Assembly: GCA_030432025.1 (NCBI GenBank)
Contig: JAUIIA010000001.1
Span: 310,001 to 374,000 of the forward strand
Reading direction: 5' to 3'
Source: Alphaproteobacteria bacterium
GTDB taxonomy: Bacteria; Pseudomonadota; Alphaproteobacteria; Micavibrionales; Micavibrionaceae
DNA: 64,000 nucleotides
Under the pieces are notes generated by a model, which had not been told where the DNA came from, did not search any database, and saw only the letters and a list, made by a program, of their open reading frames with translations. The position numbers were made by a program, and so were the translations under genes. Shown here piece after piece: positions 17,346 through 26,084 of the stretch (its first letter is position 1; every line of letters starts with the position of its first letter).

Positions 17346-17620
17346 GGCTTATCCTCCCCCGACGGTGTGTCGACAGGCTCGTAATAATCCTCTTTGCGCA
17401 TGACGACTTTACGCATCAAAATCGCAAGAAACACCAAGATAACACAGGCGACAAAGCCGAAAACGGCGTAGAAGGCCGGAAACTTTTCCCAGTCATGGTA
17501 GGTGTGTCTGTGCACAAAGAAATCGGCTGCAACCAAACCAGCACAAAGCACATAAAACGCATGGATAATGCGCTTCACGTTTTTAGGATCATCTAAGATA
17601 TATTTCTTTTCGTCGTTCAT
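17342..17620 (-). CDS. Small Mrp-associated membrane protein
   Basis: 92-residue protein with two predicted membrane helices (about 17-36 and 49-69) and a charged C-terminus (RKEDYYEPVDTPSGEDKP). I do not recognise a named family. It sits between two large antiporter subunits, three bases after one and overlapping the next by four, so it is almost certainly cotranscribed and likely an accessory subunit of this antiporter complex. Confidence 0.7.
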   Translation of the reverse strand: MNDEKKYILDDPKNVKRIIHAFYVLCAGLVAADFFVHRHTYHDWEKFPAFYAVFGFVACVILVFLAILMRKVVMRKEDYYEPVDTPSGEDKP

Positions 17621-17623
17621 AAC

Positions 17624-19093
17624 TTAAAGCGCCCCCAAATACACCAATGCAGCCAGCTCGTATAAAAGCTCAGGGCAAATAAATAAAACCAGACACCCGA
17701 TCGACGTGACGGTGATCGCTATCAGACATGGCAGTGGTGCTTCACTGAATACCGTTGGCTTATCCTTTTCACCACCGAAGAACCCTTGAATGGGGATCGG
17801 CAACAAATACGCGATATTCAACAAAGAACTGATCATCAGCACGCCCATGAGGAACAGATAACCGGATTCCAGCGTACCGAGCATCAGATACCATTTGCTC
17901 CATGTTCCCCCTGTCGGCGGCAGGCCGATAATACTCATCGCGCCAATAAAGAAAGCCAGCATCGTAATCGGCATTGCGCGGCCCAGCCCCTTCATGTCGC
18001 TGATTTCGGTTTTCTTGGTTGCGACGTAAATCGCACCGGCACAGAAGAACAGCGTGATCTTACCAAAGGCATGCGTTGCGATTTGCATCGCCGAGCCTTC
18101 CATCCCTGCTTGGGTTGCCAGCAACGCGCCGAGTGTCACATAGGCAAGCTGCGACACTGTTGAATAGGCCAGCCGCGCTTTCAAATTATCCTTGGTCATA
18201 GCGACCAGAGAAGCGAGCAAGATTGTCGTGCCCGCAATGTAGAGCAGAATGTCTCGGGCATTAAGGTCGAGCAACAAGTCCGCCCCGAAGATATAGACAG
18301 AGATTTTCAGCAAAGTGAACACACCCGCTTTTACGACAGCAACGGCGTGCAAAAGAGCACTAACAGGGGTCGGCGCGACCATCGCGGATGGCAACCAACG
18401 GTGAAACGGCATCAGCGCGGCCTTACCCGCACCATAGAAAAACAGCAGCAGCAATGCACCAGCGACAACTGCATTTACATTATCGTCAAAAATCCCGCCC
18501 GGCTGAAAGTCCAGCGTGCCCGCAACGGCGTAGGTCCAGATGATCGCGGGTAAGAAAAATGCGATGGATGTGGTCAGCAATATACCCAGATATACGCGGC
18601 CACCGTCTCTCGCGGCGGTGTTGCCCTTATGCGCGACCAACGGGTAAGTCGAGAGGGTCAGCATTTCGTAGAAGACAAACAGCGTCAGCAGGTTCGCGGA
18701 GAACGCAACCCCCAGCGTAAATGATACAGCGATAGCAAAGAAGATGTAGAAGCGGGTCTGGTTTTGCTCGCCTGCGCCGCGCATATAGCCAATGGCGTAG
18801 ACAGAAGTAACGATCCAGAGGAAGCTGGCGATAAGTGCGAACAGCATCCCCAGCGGCTCGAGACTAAAAGCCAGCGATATACCGGGCAGAGGCTCGGCGA
18901 ATGTGTAGCTGTATGTTTCACCCTCAAGGACACCGGGCAAGAACTGTAGCACCATCAGGAACGTCGTCACCGCCGTTACCAATGTCATCGCCTCGCGGAT
19001 ATTCGGGAATTTACGGGTCAACAAAATCAGGATCACGCCGATGAACGGTACCAATACAGTCGCGGGCATCATCAGTTCGGGAGGAAGAATCAT
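17624..19093 (-). CDS. Mrp-type antiporter, second NuoL/M/N-like subunit
   Basis: 489-residue polytopic protein of the Proton_antipo_M family. The diagnostic segment GAGKAALMPFHRWLPSAMVAPTPVSALLHAVAVVKAG is intact, as are the YSTVSQLAYVTLGAL helix and the THAFGKITLFFCAGAIY lysine helix. It would conduct protons or cations in the antiporter complex. It overlaps mrpD upstream by four bases and lies three bases before the small membrane gene. It might take the role of the N-terminal MrpA channel, since no full-length MrpA is present. Confidence 0.88.
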   Translation of the reverse strand: MILPPELMMPATVLVPFIGVILILLTRKFPNIREAMTLVTAVTTFLMVLQFLPGVLEGETYSYTFAEPLPGISLAFSLEPLGMLFALIASFLWIVTSVYAIGYMRGAGEQNQTRFYIFFAIAVSFTLGVAFSANLLTLFVFYEMLTLSTYPLVAHKGNTAARDGGRVYLGILLTTSIAFFLPAIIWTYAVAGTLDFQPGGIFDDNVNAVVAGALLLLFFYGAGKAALMPFHRWLPSAMVAPTPVSALLHAVAVVKAGVFTLLKISVYIFGADLLLDLNARDILLYIAGTTILLASLVAMTKDNLKARLAYSTVSQLAYVTLGALLATQAGMEGSAMQIATHAFGKITLFFCAGAIYVATKKTEISDMKGLGRAMPITMLAFFIGAMSIIGLPPTGGTWSKWYLMLGTLESGYLFLMGVLMISSLLNIAYLLPIPIQGFFGGEKDKPTVFSEAPLPCLIAITVTSIGCLVLFICPELLYELAALVYLGAL

Positions 19094-20580
19094 AACCCAC
19101 CCCCAATCAGACTTTCCGCTGCTCTTGTCGCACCTTCAACACTCAAACGCGTATCGAGGCCAAAGTAAATGGTGGCCAGCGCCAAGATCCATGTCGGAAT
19201 AAGCAAGGCCATCGGCGCCTCGCCTTGCGGCTCGTTTTCAGGCTCCTGAAAATATGCGGCCTCGACTATGCGCCAGATATAGGCCACAGCCAGCAAGGAA
19301 CCAACCAGAATGGTGATAACAATTACGATCCCCGCATAACCATGCTCCAGCGCTGCGAGTACCAGATACCATTTACTGATGAAACCCGCAGTCAACGGCA
19401 TACCGATCAGGCCCAGACCACCAACCACAAACGCGGCCATCGTCAACGGCATGGTTTTTCCCAGGCCTTTGAAGTCCTCGATACGGGCGCTGCCGTAACG
19501 GAAATAAACACAGCCCAGCGCCATAAACATACAGCCCTTCATGATGGCGTGGTTGAACATGTGCAGGATACCCGCGCCTAAGCCCAGCGTGCTGAGCAAC
19601 GCGATACCGATCATCATGTAGCCGATCTGCGCGATACTGGAATAGGCCAGCACGTGTTTGATATTGGTTTGGTAAATTGCGGATAGAGAGCCGCTGAAAA
19701 CAGCCAGTATCGACAAGAAGAGGAAGATTGCCGTAAGCGGCATGCCGCCGAAGGAGAATTCTACACCGAAGATTGTGAAGATAAAGCGGATCAGCGCGTA
19801 GATCGCGACCTTGGTTGATGTCGCCGCCAGAAAGATCGTGACGGTTGAAGGCGCGTAGCCATAAGCATTCGGTAACCATATATGCAACGGGAAGAGCGCG
19901 AGTTTGATGCTCAAACCGACAATGATGAACGCGAAAGCGGCGCGAACCGTATTCGTATCCATGACCTCGGGCAGGCGCGAGGCAAGGTCGGCCATGTTCA
20001 AGGTCCCCGTCATCATATACAGGAAGCCGATACCGATCAGCAGCATCGTCGCGCCGATTGTGCCCATAATCAGATACTGGAAAGAAGCCGTGAGTGCCCG
20101 GTTATCCTTACCGAAGCTGATCAGGATATAGGTCGAGAGGGATGAGATTTCGAGGAAGACAAAGAGGTTAAACGCATCGCCCGTGATGGTGATCCCCAGC
20201 AAGCCGGCAAAACAGAGTAGAAACGCGGTGTAGAACAAAGCGAAGCTCTGCGGCGCGATTTCCTTTTCAATACTTTTACGGGCGAAGACCAGTGTCATGG
20301 TCGCCATAGCAGAGACCAGCAGCACGATGAAAGTGTTCAACTCGTCAAGGCGGTATTCAATACCCCACGGTGGTTCCCAGCCCCCCATATGATACGACAG
20401 TGGGCCGTTCGTCATGACTTCCCGGTAAAGATCAATGGCGATGGCGAAGCTGCCGAGGGTGGCTAAAAATGCGAACAGCCACGTGACCCCCTGCTTGCGG
20501 ATCATGAAGCATAGTGGCGCGGTCAACAACGGCAACAGAACCTGAAGCGCCGGAAGGTTAGACAGGATTGTTTCCATCAT
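19090..20580 (-). CDS. mrpD: Mrp antiporter subunit D
   Basis: 496-residue polytopic membrane protein. It follows mrpC immediately, as in canonical mrp operons, and carries the MrpD/NuoN-like motifs GLSIKLALFPLHIWLPNAYGYAPSTV, YSSIAQIGYMMIGIALL and FNHAIMKGCMFMALGCVYF. The lysine and histidine residues in these helices are those implicated in proton translocation in the family. It overlaps mrpC by four bases and the next subunit by four, showing tight translational coupling. It acts in the inner membrane as a core channel of the Na+ (or K+)/H+ antiporter. Confidence 0.92.
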   Translation of the reverse strand: MMETILSNLPALQVLLPLLTAPLCFMIRKQGVTWLFAFLATLGSFAIAIDLYREVMTNGPLSYHMGGWEPPWGIEYRLDELNTFIVLLVSAMATMTLVFARKSIEKEIAPQSFALFYTAFLLCFAGLLGITITGDAFNLFVFLEISSLSTYILISFGKDNRALTASFQYLIMGTIGATMLLIGIGFLYMMTGTLNMADLASRLPEVMDTNTVRAAFAFIIVGLSIKLALFPLHIWLPNAYGYAPSTVTIFLAATSTKVAIYALIRFIFTIFGVEFSFGGMPLTAIFLFLSILAVFSGSLSAIYQTNIKHVLAYSSIAQIGYMMIGIALLSTLGLGAGILHMFNHAIMKGCMFMALGCVYFRYGSARIEDFKGLGKTMPLTMAAFVVGGLGLIGMPLTAGFISKWYLVLAALEHGYAGIVIVITILVGSLLAVAYIWRIVEAAYFQEPENEPQGEAPMALLIPTWILALATIYFGLDTRLSVEGATRAAESLIGGGL

Positions 20581-20933
20581 GTCGTTCCGCCCTTCTCGCG
20601 AATTTCATTTTCATTGATGCTGCCATAGGCTTCCTTGATACGGACGATCAGAGCCAGTCCCAGTGCGGTTGTCGCAACACCGACCACAATCGCGGTCAGG
20701 ATCAAAACATGCGGCAGAGGGTTGGCATACAGCTCCGTGCCCTCCTCCAGAATAGGGGCAGCACCGCCCTTAACCTTGCCGATGCTGATATACAGAATAA
20801 AGACCGAGGTCTGGAAAATATTCAGGCCAATGATCTTTTTGATCAGATTGCTGGTGGCGATGACGAGGTAAAAACCGATCATCATCAGCGCAATCACAAC
20901 CCAGTAATTAAACAGCCCTAATACGATGCTCAT
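20577..20933 (-). CDS. mrpC: Mrp antiporter subunit C
   Basis: 118-residue NuoK-like protein with three membrane helices. It is recognised by FYLVIATSNLIKKIIGLNIFQTSVFI and the following NPLPHVLILTAIVVGVATTALGLALIVRI block, in which the membrane glutamate region of NuoK homologues is diverged as in other MrpC proteins. The VGGAAPIL-like segment of the periplasmic loop is also present. It overlaps the B-type gene upstream and mrpD downstream by four bases each. Subunit of the inner-membrane antiporter. Confidence 0.92.
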   Translation of the reverse strand: MSIVLGLFNYWVVIALMMIGFYLVIATSNLIKKIIGLNIFQTSVFILYISIGKVKGGAAPILEEGTELYANPLPHVLILTAIVVGVATTALGLALIVRIKEAYGSINENEIREKGGTT

Positions 20934-21940
20934 TGTCCGCCCTCTTTATTGTCTTCAGGTACATGGATGCCGCGCCCAGCAAAGTTGAAAAAGACGGACA
21001 TCATGACAGCGGCAACACATATGCCCACGCCAAGTTCAACAAGCAAAATACCGAGATGTTGCCCGTGAACAGGGTCATGGTGATCAAGCGCGTTGTAATC
21101 GAGATAATTGCCGCCCATGAACATGGCGACCAGCCCCGTACCCGCGTACAGCATGACGCCGATAACCATCATCAGATAGATGAATTCGGGCCTGATGATT
21201 TTGTAAACCGCCTGCAGGCCGCTGACCATTGTGTAGAGGATGAATGCGGTGGCGAAAATCACGCCCGCCTGAAAGCCGCCTCCAGGGCTATAATCCCCGT
21301 GGAACTGTACATAGAAAGCATAGAGAAGAATGAGCGGGATAAGGATTTTGGCGATGACATGCAAAACCGTATGACGGCGCAAGCTCGCAGTATCGGCGAA
21401 TTGCCAGTATTTACGGCCCGAGCCGTCGGAGAGAAAACCGAGCAGCGCCAGAACACCAATACCGGCGGTGAAAATAACGAAGACCTCACCCAGCGTATCG
21501 AAGCCACGGTAGCTGGCCAGCACGGATGTGACGACATTCGGGATGTCTATCTCTGTAGCGGAATCCTGCAGATATCGCGGGGCGACATGGTTGTTGGCGG
21601 GGGCCGTGACATCGCCGTAATGCGGCATATCAAAACTGGCATAAACCAGTGCCGCGCCCGTGATGGTCACGACTATAAGCGGCAAAAGCGGGTTGTGTTT
21701 GGATTTTTTGGCATGCGGCTCGGGGTCCCAGGAATGACGGGTCAGTGCCAGCGTACCCAACATCAGAATCGGGGCGATCCCCGCGCCAATCGCCGCCTCG
21801 GTCAGCGCCACATCAGGGGCATTCAAATTCAGGAAAAAGCCCGCACAAACCAGACTGTAAATGCCAAACACCATAATCACCGCGAACAAGTCGCGGATAA
21901 AGATGCTCGCCAACGCAGTAGCGACCAGCATCGTCAACAA
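20930..21940 (-). CDS. Mrp antiporter DUF4040-MnhB fusion subunit
   Basis: 336-residue membrane protein combining two modules. Residues about 1-75 are a DUF4040 (MbhD-like) domain (FAVIMVFGIYSLVCAGFFLN, NAPDVALTEAAIGAG), and a short linking helix leads to an MnhB domain (KILIPLILLYAFYVQFHGDYSPGGGFQAGVIFA). In canonical operons the DUF4040 part is the C-terminal end of MrpA; here that part is fused to MrpB and separated from the NuoL-like channel. The listed start is TTG 21940. Family alignment and a GGGAGAGG site suggest translation may begin eight codons earlier, at an ATA (21964) overlapping the mrpG stop. Confidence 0.85.
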   Translation of the reverse strand: MLTMLVATALASIFIRDLFAVIMVFGIYSLVCAGFFLNLNAPDVALTEAAIGAGIAPILMLGTLALTRHSWDPEPHAKKSKHNPLLPLIVVTITGAALVYASFDMPHYGDVTAPANNHVAPRYLQDSATEIDIPNVVTSVLASYRGFDTLGEVFVIFTAGIGVLALLGFLSDGSGRKYWQFADTASLRRHTVLHVIAKILIPLILLYAFYVQFHGDYSPGGGFQAGVIFATAFILYTMVSGLQAVYKIIRPEFIYLMMVIGVMLYAGTGLVAMFMGGNYLDYNALDHHDPVHGQHLGILLVELGVGICVAAVMMSVFFNFAGRGIHVPEDNKEGGQ

Positions 21941-21960
21941 CGCTATATCGATTATGATGT

Positions 21961-22293
21961 CTATGGTGCCTCTCCCTTCTTATCGGTTTGATCACCCAAA
22001 AGAGGTTCAAGCTTGGCCTGTCTGGCGGACTTCGCCAACGCATGTGCCGCCGTGGGTCCGGTATAGGCAAATAGCAGTAAAAGCAGCAGCAGCTTCAAAA
22101 CCATGAGCACCGAAGAACTCTGCAGGACAAGCCCAAGAATGATAAGGCCGACACTGAATGTGTCCGTGATACTGGCGGCGTGCAGACGGGAATAAAAATC
22201 AGGAAAACGGAACAATCCAATTGCGCCTGTGATACCGAAAAAGCCTCCGGCGACAATAAAAATCCAGCTGAGAATATCGAGCACCAGATCCAT
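21961..22293 (-). CDS. mrpG: Mrp antiporter subunit G
   Basis: 110-residue membrane protein with three helices. The family signature appears at residues about 20-50 (FFGITGAIGLFRFPDFYSRLHAAS, then TDTFSVGLIILGL). The C-terminal TGPTAAHALAKSA motif is also typical of MrpG/PhaG. The stop overlaps the presumed start region of the downstream B-type subunit, and the ATG directly follows mrpF. It is a structural subunit of the Mrp complex; no enzymatic motif is expected. Confidence 0.92.
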   Translation of the reverse strand: MDLVLDILSWIFIVAGGFFGITGAIGLFRFPDFYSRLHAASITDTFSVGLIILGLVLQSSSVLMVLKLLLLLLLFAYTGPTAAHALAKSARQAKLEPLLGDQTDKKGEAP

Positions 22294-22565
22294 TATTCAG
22301 ACCCCGCTTTACGTTCTTGCTGGCCGAATTCAACAAAGCGCAGGACGGCAATGATGCCGATAAAGTTGATCAGCACGTAGACCAGCGCGATATCCAGATA
22401 CGATGTATCGCCCGCAACCATGCCCAAAATCGAGACCAGAATAACGGTTTTGGTACCGAACATGTTCACAGCCAGAATATGGTCGAACAAGGTCGGCCCC
22501 TTAAAAGCACGCACCAGCGCCATAGCCATAACGATGAGAACTGCCAGCGCAGCGACCAGATACAT
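22293..22565 (-). CDS. mrpF: Mrp antiporter subunit F
   Basis: 90-residue membrane protein with three helices. It carries the conserved MrpF/PhaF core: the RAFKGPTLFDHILAVNMFGTKT segment (residues about 19-41), then the acidic DTSYLDIALVYVLINFIG helix. It lies one base after mrpE and overlaps mrpG by one base. The subunit is required for assembly and cation transport in characterised Mrp systems; that role is taken from the family. Confidence 0.92.
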   Translation of the reverse strand: MYLVAALAVLIVMAMALVRAFKGPTLFDHILAVNMFGTKTVILVSILGMVAGDTSYLDIALVYVLINFIGIIAVLRFVEFGQQERKAGSE

Positions 22566-22566
22566 C

Positions 22567-23043
22567 TTACGCGGCCTCCAACGCTGTTACGCGGCGATCC
22601 ATCTCGCCTTTTTTCAAGTCTTCTGCGGCCTCGCTACTAAGCGCATGCACTTCCAAGACATCCTCACGCACAGACAAGGTGACCGTGCCCGGTGTCATGG
22701 TGATGGAATTGGCATACAGAACTTTTGCGACATCGGTCTTCTGCGTCGCCTTAACGGTGAAAATTGTGGGACTGATCGCGGATTTCCCGGCCCAGATCCG
22801 TTTTGCAACATCCAGATTGGATGCGACGATTTGCCCGACCATCCAGAGCAGATATCCGGGCAAGCGCAATGACGGCAAGATAATGGGGAAGCTTTCCGCA
22901 TCTTTCTTTTTCATGCGGTATGTCAGCGCAATCACAATCACAATCGAAACGACGCCAAAGGACAGCAACAATGGTTTGAACATGCCCGAGCTGATCAGCC
23001 AGAAGCTTGCTAACACAAGCACAAAACCGAAAATTTTACTCAT
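22567..23043 (-). CDS. mrpE: Mrp antiporter subunit E
   Basis: 158-residue protein and the first gene of the nine-gene mrp operon. Two N-terminal membrane helices (about 3-20 and 24-42) are followed by a cytoplasmic domain. That domain contains the family motif ANSITMTPGTVTLSVREDVLEVHAL. The ribosome-binding site is weak. The upstream 200 bases hold a strong hairpin (23099-23129) that insulates the operon from the virion gene cluster. I see no clear sigma-70 promoter. Confidence 0.92.
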   Translation of the reverse strand: MSKIFGFVLVLASFWLISSGMFKPLLLSFGVVSIVIVIALTYRMKKKDAESFPIILPSLRLPGYLLWMVGQIVASNLDVAKRIWAGKSAISPTIFTVKATQKTDVAKVLYANSITMTPGTVTLSVREDVLEVHALSSEAAEDLKKGEMDRRVTALEAA

Positions 23044-23098
23044 AAGGACACCGTGTCATTCTCTAAGTCGCTGGATTTATTCAGACCCAATTTAATCG

Positions 23099-23129
23099 AA
23101 AAGCGACGAAAAAGCTTTCGCCGCTTTTT
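23099..23129. terminator. Terminator-like hairpin between the virion cluster and mrp operon
   Basis: Stem AAAGCG-A-CGAAA, tetraloop AAGC, then TTTCG-C-CGCTTTTT: eleven pairs with one mismatch. It has a T run on the plus side and a shorter TTTT on the minus side. It lies about 110 bases past the holin stop, so it most likely ends minus-strand transcription of the virion cluster before mrpE. The rest of 23044-23240 contains no gene I can support. Confidence 0.6.
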
Positions 23130-23240
23130 GTATTTCGCAACATGCTAATAAGAATAGCGCATTGCAGCAAGAGCAAAGCGTTTATATTGCTTGCGATTTA
23201 TCTGGATGAATGCTCGTTTTTATCAAGAGGCGGTGTGTGT

Positions 23241-23759
23241 TTAATTGTGCCAAAATATGGTTTCACCCGTTTTGAGGAGTTTTTTATCCTCGCTCCGCTT
23301 ATAAACATAGATACCCAAAACGGATAGACCTATACCCCATATAGCACTTAAGGACGCCATAGCCGTTAAAACTGATGCGGCACGTTGCGTATCGAATATT
23401 ATAACGTATGCAATCCCCAGCATTTGCGCGGCCCACGTAAAAGCCATAAGGTAACCGAATGTAGGCCTCATACGTCTAACATACGTGTCTTCCGAGGCAA
23501 TTTCGGCCCGTATGGTCTGGTTCACTTCCGCCAAACTTGTGCGCAGTTCTTCAGATTTTAGATGAGCTAACTCCTCGATATGGCGGTTGGCTTCGGCGAC
23601 ATGCTCGATATTGATTTGTCCTGCCTTCAACGCCTCGTCGACTTGGTCCAAAGCCTTGGCCGCCCCTTTGGTAACGGGGGTGTCGATTTCCTTTAAAGCC
23701 TCGGAGACGAAGGTAACAAGCAACGGCAACCCGATACGGGCAAGAATGGTTTCCAGCAT
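23241..23759 (-). CDS. Phage/GTA-type 3TM holin
   Basis: 172-residue membrane protein resembling the 3-TM holin family named for gene-transfer-agent release. The N-terminus is a hydrophobic or amphipathic helix (ILARIGLPLLVTFVSEALKE). A long charged helical middle (about 35-100) leads to a pair of membrane helices (about 104-125 and 132-152) and a basic tail. Holins let endolysin reach the cell wall and time lysis. It lies directly after the lysin gene (adjacent, no spacer) and is the last gene of the virion cluster. The lysin-holin pairing supports the call. Confidence 0.75.
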   Translation of the reverse strand: MLETILARIGLPLLVTFVSEALKEIDTPVTKGAAKALDQVDEALKAGQINIEHVAEANRHIEELAHLKSEELRTSLAEVNQTIRAEIASEDTYVRRMRPTFGYLMAFTWAAQMLGIAYVIIFDTQRAASVLTAMASLSAIWGIGLSVLGIYVYKRSEDKKLLKTGETIFWHN

Positions 23760-24248
23760 TTAGCCCTCCACAATGCGATAGAAGATATGATTGCCGATGA
23801 CTTCGCACGGCTTTTCGTTTTTCGCCCAATATGGCGATATTCCGGCGGCATGATAATGCGTTGCACCTTTTGTCGGGTCTTGCAGTGCGCCGATAACGGT
23901 TCTTCGGGCGATGCGCATAGCTGTTGCGAAATATAAATTATTCTCGTCAACACTTTGTAATTTCTGAAAATTCGGGTCGGATCGATTCCAGCAGGAAAAC
24001 TGATATGGTTTCTGGCAGACCTGAATGATGGAATTCCCCCACCAGTATTTGCCTTTATCCTGCGCGACCTCAACACGGTTGAGGATCACAGCCGCTACAG
24101 CATTCATGCCGGCCGTGCCTTCCCCGCGAGCCTCACCCCAAATGGTACGGGCAAGAACGTCGACCTCCAGTTCGCGGTAAAACTCCGCAGCATCTTTATC
24201 TGCAGGCACGTCCGTGCCCGCCACTGCTCTCAGTGTCGGTTTCTTCAT
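23760..24248 (-). CDS. Endolysin, SleB-like cell wall hydrolase
   Basis: 162-residue enzyme of the cell wall hydrolase SleB family (Hydrolase_2), used by many alphaproteobacterial phages and GTAs as endolysin. The catalytic-type motif LARTIWGEARGEGTAGMNAVA (Glu39) is followed by the AAVILNRVE helix and by C-terminal segments GATHYHA and NHIFYRI typical of the family. The first 28 residues are polar and carry no signal peptide, so export should depend on the adjacent holin. The enzyme is expected to cleave glycan strands of peptidoglycan (lytic transglycosylase or amidase chemistry is debated for the family). Confidence 0.88.
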   Translation of the reverse strand: MKKPTLRAVAGTDVPADKDAAEFYRELEVDVLARTIWGEARGEGTAGMNAVAAVILNRVEVAQDKGKYWWGNSIIQVCQKPYQFSCWNRSDPNFQKLQSVDENNLYFATAMRIARRTVIGALQDPTKGATHYHAAGISPYWAKNEKPCEVIGNHIFYRIVEG

Positions 24249-24273
24249 GGCATTTTCCTTTTATATAAGTGGT

Positions 24274-24561
24274 TTAGTGCGTGTTGTTGCGATGCTGATC
24301 CAGCCGCAGCACCGCGCTTTCCATCCGCTTGATGGAGATGGAGAGGTTTTTGATTTCGGCGCTGAATGACGCCTCGAGGGAGCTTAAACGCTCGGTCAAC
24401 TCATTGGTTTTGTCGAGGTGGCGCGCCAGATGACCGAGCATCGCCTTGTTGGCTTCGGCGGTTTTTTCCGCGCGGTCAACCTTGGCCCAGATCACGGCCG
24501 TGATCGCACCAAGCATGCTGACCAGCACGCCGAGCGCGAGTTCAAAGATTTCATATGTCAT
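24274..24561 (-). CDS. Small membrane-anchored coiled-coil protein (lysis-cassette neighbour)
   Basis: 95-residue protein with one N-terminal membrane helix (about 4-26) and a long heptad-rich coiled coil (about 28-88). It resembles Rz/spanin-type or terminase-associated phage membrane proteins in layout, but no sequence signature proves this. It sits between the terminase large subunit (two bases away) and the endolysin, the position where T7-like phages keep lysis accessory genes. A spanin-like role is inferred from position and topology only. Confidence 0.55.
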   Translation of the reverse strand: MTYEIFELALGVLVSMLGAITAVIWAKVDRAEKTAEANKAMLGHLARHLDKTNELTERLSSLEASFSAEIKNLSISIKRMESAVLRLDQHRNNTH

Positions 24562-24563
24562 CG

Positions 24564-26081
24564 TTAAACCCTGAAATTGGTGTCAGCGCGGATAGTTTTG
24601 TTGTTATTCATCCAGCCGTGATGGCCTTTACCGAAGATACGCGGCAGGCGGTCAGGGCTTTGCAGCAGCGCGCTGGCGACAGCATCGAGGCCGTCATCAT
24701 GCCCTTTACCACCTGAGGGGCGCCATTCCTGCATCTCCGTCCTGAACGGTGTTTTGAATACATTCGTATGCACAGATAGTCTTTGCGCAGCGAGGATGGC
24801 ATCGAACGCTTCGAGGATGCGCTCGCTTTTCGAGCGGGTCTGGTTCATCTCCAGAACACTACAGGGAACATGGGCTTTCGCCATTTCATTGCGCAGGATT
24901 TTCGGCAGGAATTTACCGATGCCGTTTGTTTCCACCGTGATGCTGGGCAGGTAATGCGCTTTTGCAATTTGCGCGACGATGCGGCATTGCTGTGTCGCTT
25001 CGTCCTGCTCATTGCGCGCATCGACCCTGATATATTCCATGTGGTGCAGATAAAACCGCCCATCCGCGTCCGTATAAATAATCGCCAGAACACTGCGGTC
25101 ACCCGTGGCCGAGCCGAAAGCCGGGTCCCAGAACGCACTGGCCGAGACCAGTTTGGTTTGACCGAGAAACAGCGTTTGCAGCTCCTTCTGATATTCCAAT
25201 TCCAAATCGTAATGCTGTAACAGCTGCGGATTCAGACGGCCTTGCGCGATATTCACCGGCTCCAGCATCATTTGTGACGCAAAGGTGTTCGGCCCCGCCG
25301 CGCGTTTCATCTGCGCGATCATTTGGGGGCTGTATTTTTCAATCCATGCGCTTTGCCCCGCCTCACCCATGACGGGAAGCTTGAGGCGTTTGAAGCCATC
25401 CAAGAATACCTGCTCTTCCCCGATTTCGGAGCGAACATCCTCGGCGTAAATCGAGTAATAAGTATGCGGTGTGCCGACATAAAGCTGTGTCCCACCGGGG
25501 ACGAGGACGTAATTGATCTCGCCCAACCGCGCGCGCAATTCCTCACGTTTTTCGGCTGTATCGCAGGTATTGGGCACCTCGACATCATCGCAAATCACGA
25601 TATCCGCGCGGGTTCCGGTGATGTTAGATGTTACGCCCTTGGCCAGCATGGACGGGTCGCGCAGTTCCATCATGCGTTTGACGGTGAAGCGGTCACTCGC
25701 CCATTGGTCCGGATTTTCGGGCAGGAGGTGTTCGGTCAGCGGGTGTTTTTCCAAGATGCGTTTAACGTTACGCACCATCTTCTTCGCCAACGCATGGTCC
25801 GCCGCCAAAACAAGGATACGCAAATCCGCCTGACGATATAAAAGCCACGCCGCGAACAAACCGACTATCGTGCTTTTGCCCGCGCTGCGGAACGCCATCA
25901 ACAACAGGTTCAAGTCGCCCTTTTTCCAGCTTGTCTCCAACCATTGCGCCATCCACGCATGATGGTCGGGCATGCCCATCCCCTGCCCCTGAAACCAGAT
26001 GATGGTGAACAGCTTGAAGTCCGCCTCGGTAATGTCGAACTTCGTGCTGTACGGGTTTGACGGTTCGTAGATATCGGTCAT
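24564..26081 (-). CDS. Terminase large subunit
   Basis: 505-residue DNA-packaging motor. The N-terminal ATPase has a Walker A motif (AFRSAGKST, residues 63-71) and a Walker B motif with the following acidic residue (IVICDD, 161-166), plus a coupling motif region VPGGTQLYVGTPH. The C-terminal RNase H-like nuclease carries the expected acidic residues in SAFWDPAFGS, VETNGIG and HDDGLDAVASAL. All catalytic motifs appear intact, so packaging could still be functional. It is of the type seen in T7-like podoviruses. It lies three bases after the putative small subunit. Confidence 0.92.
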   Translation of the reverse strand: MTDIYEPSNPYSTKFDITEADFKLFTIIWFQGQGMGMPDHHAWMAQWLETSWKKGDLNLLLMAFRSAGKSTIVGLFAAWLLYRQADLRILVLAADHALAKKMVRNVKRILEKHPLTEHLLPENPDQWASDRFTVKRMMELRDPSMLAKGVTSNITGTRADIVICDDVEVPNTCDTAEKREELRARLGEINYVLVPGGTQLYVGTPHTYYSIYAEDVRSEIGEEQVFLDGFKRLKLPVMGEAGQSAWIEKYSPQMIAQMKRAAGPNTFASQMMLEPVNIAQGRLNPQLLQHYDLELEYQKELQTLFLGQTKLVSASAFWDPAFGSATGDRSVLAIIYTDADGRFYLHHMEYIRVDARNEQDEATQQCRIVAQIAKAHYLPSITVETNGIGKFLPKILRNEMAKAHVPCSVLEMNQTRSKSERILEAFDAILAAQRLSVHTNVFKTPFRTEMQEWRPSGGKGHDDGLDAVASALLQSPDRLPRIFGKGHHGWMNNNKTIRADTNFRV

Positions 26082-26084
26082 GCA

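Noticed and set aside
20933-21991. Long plus-strand open frame (352 codons) antisense to the DUF4040-MnhB gene
   Set aside because: Shadow frame of a membrane protein gene, giving a charged low-quality product without motifs.
15633-23043. Operon as part of respiratory complex I
   Set aside because: Only antiporter-like subunits plus MrpB/C/E/F/G are present; no NADH-binding, Fe-S or quinone-site subunits accompany them.
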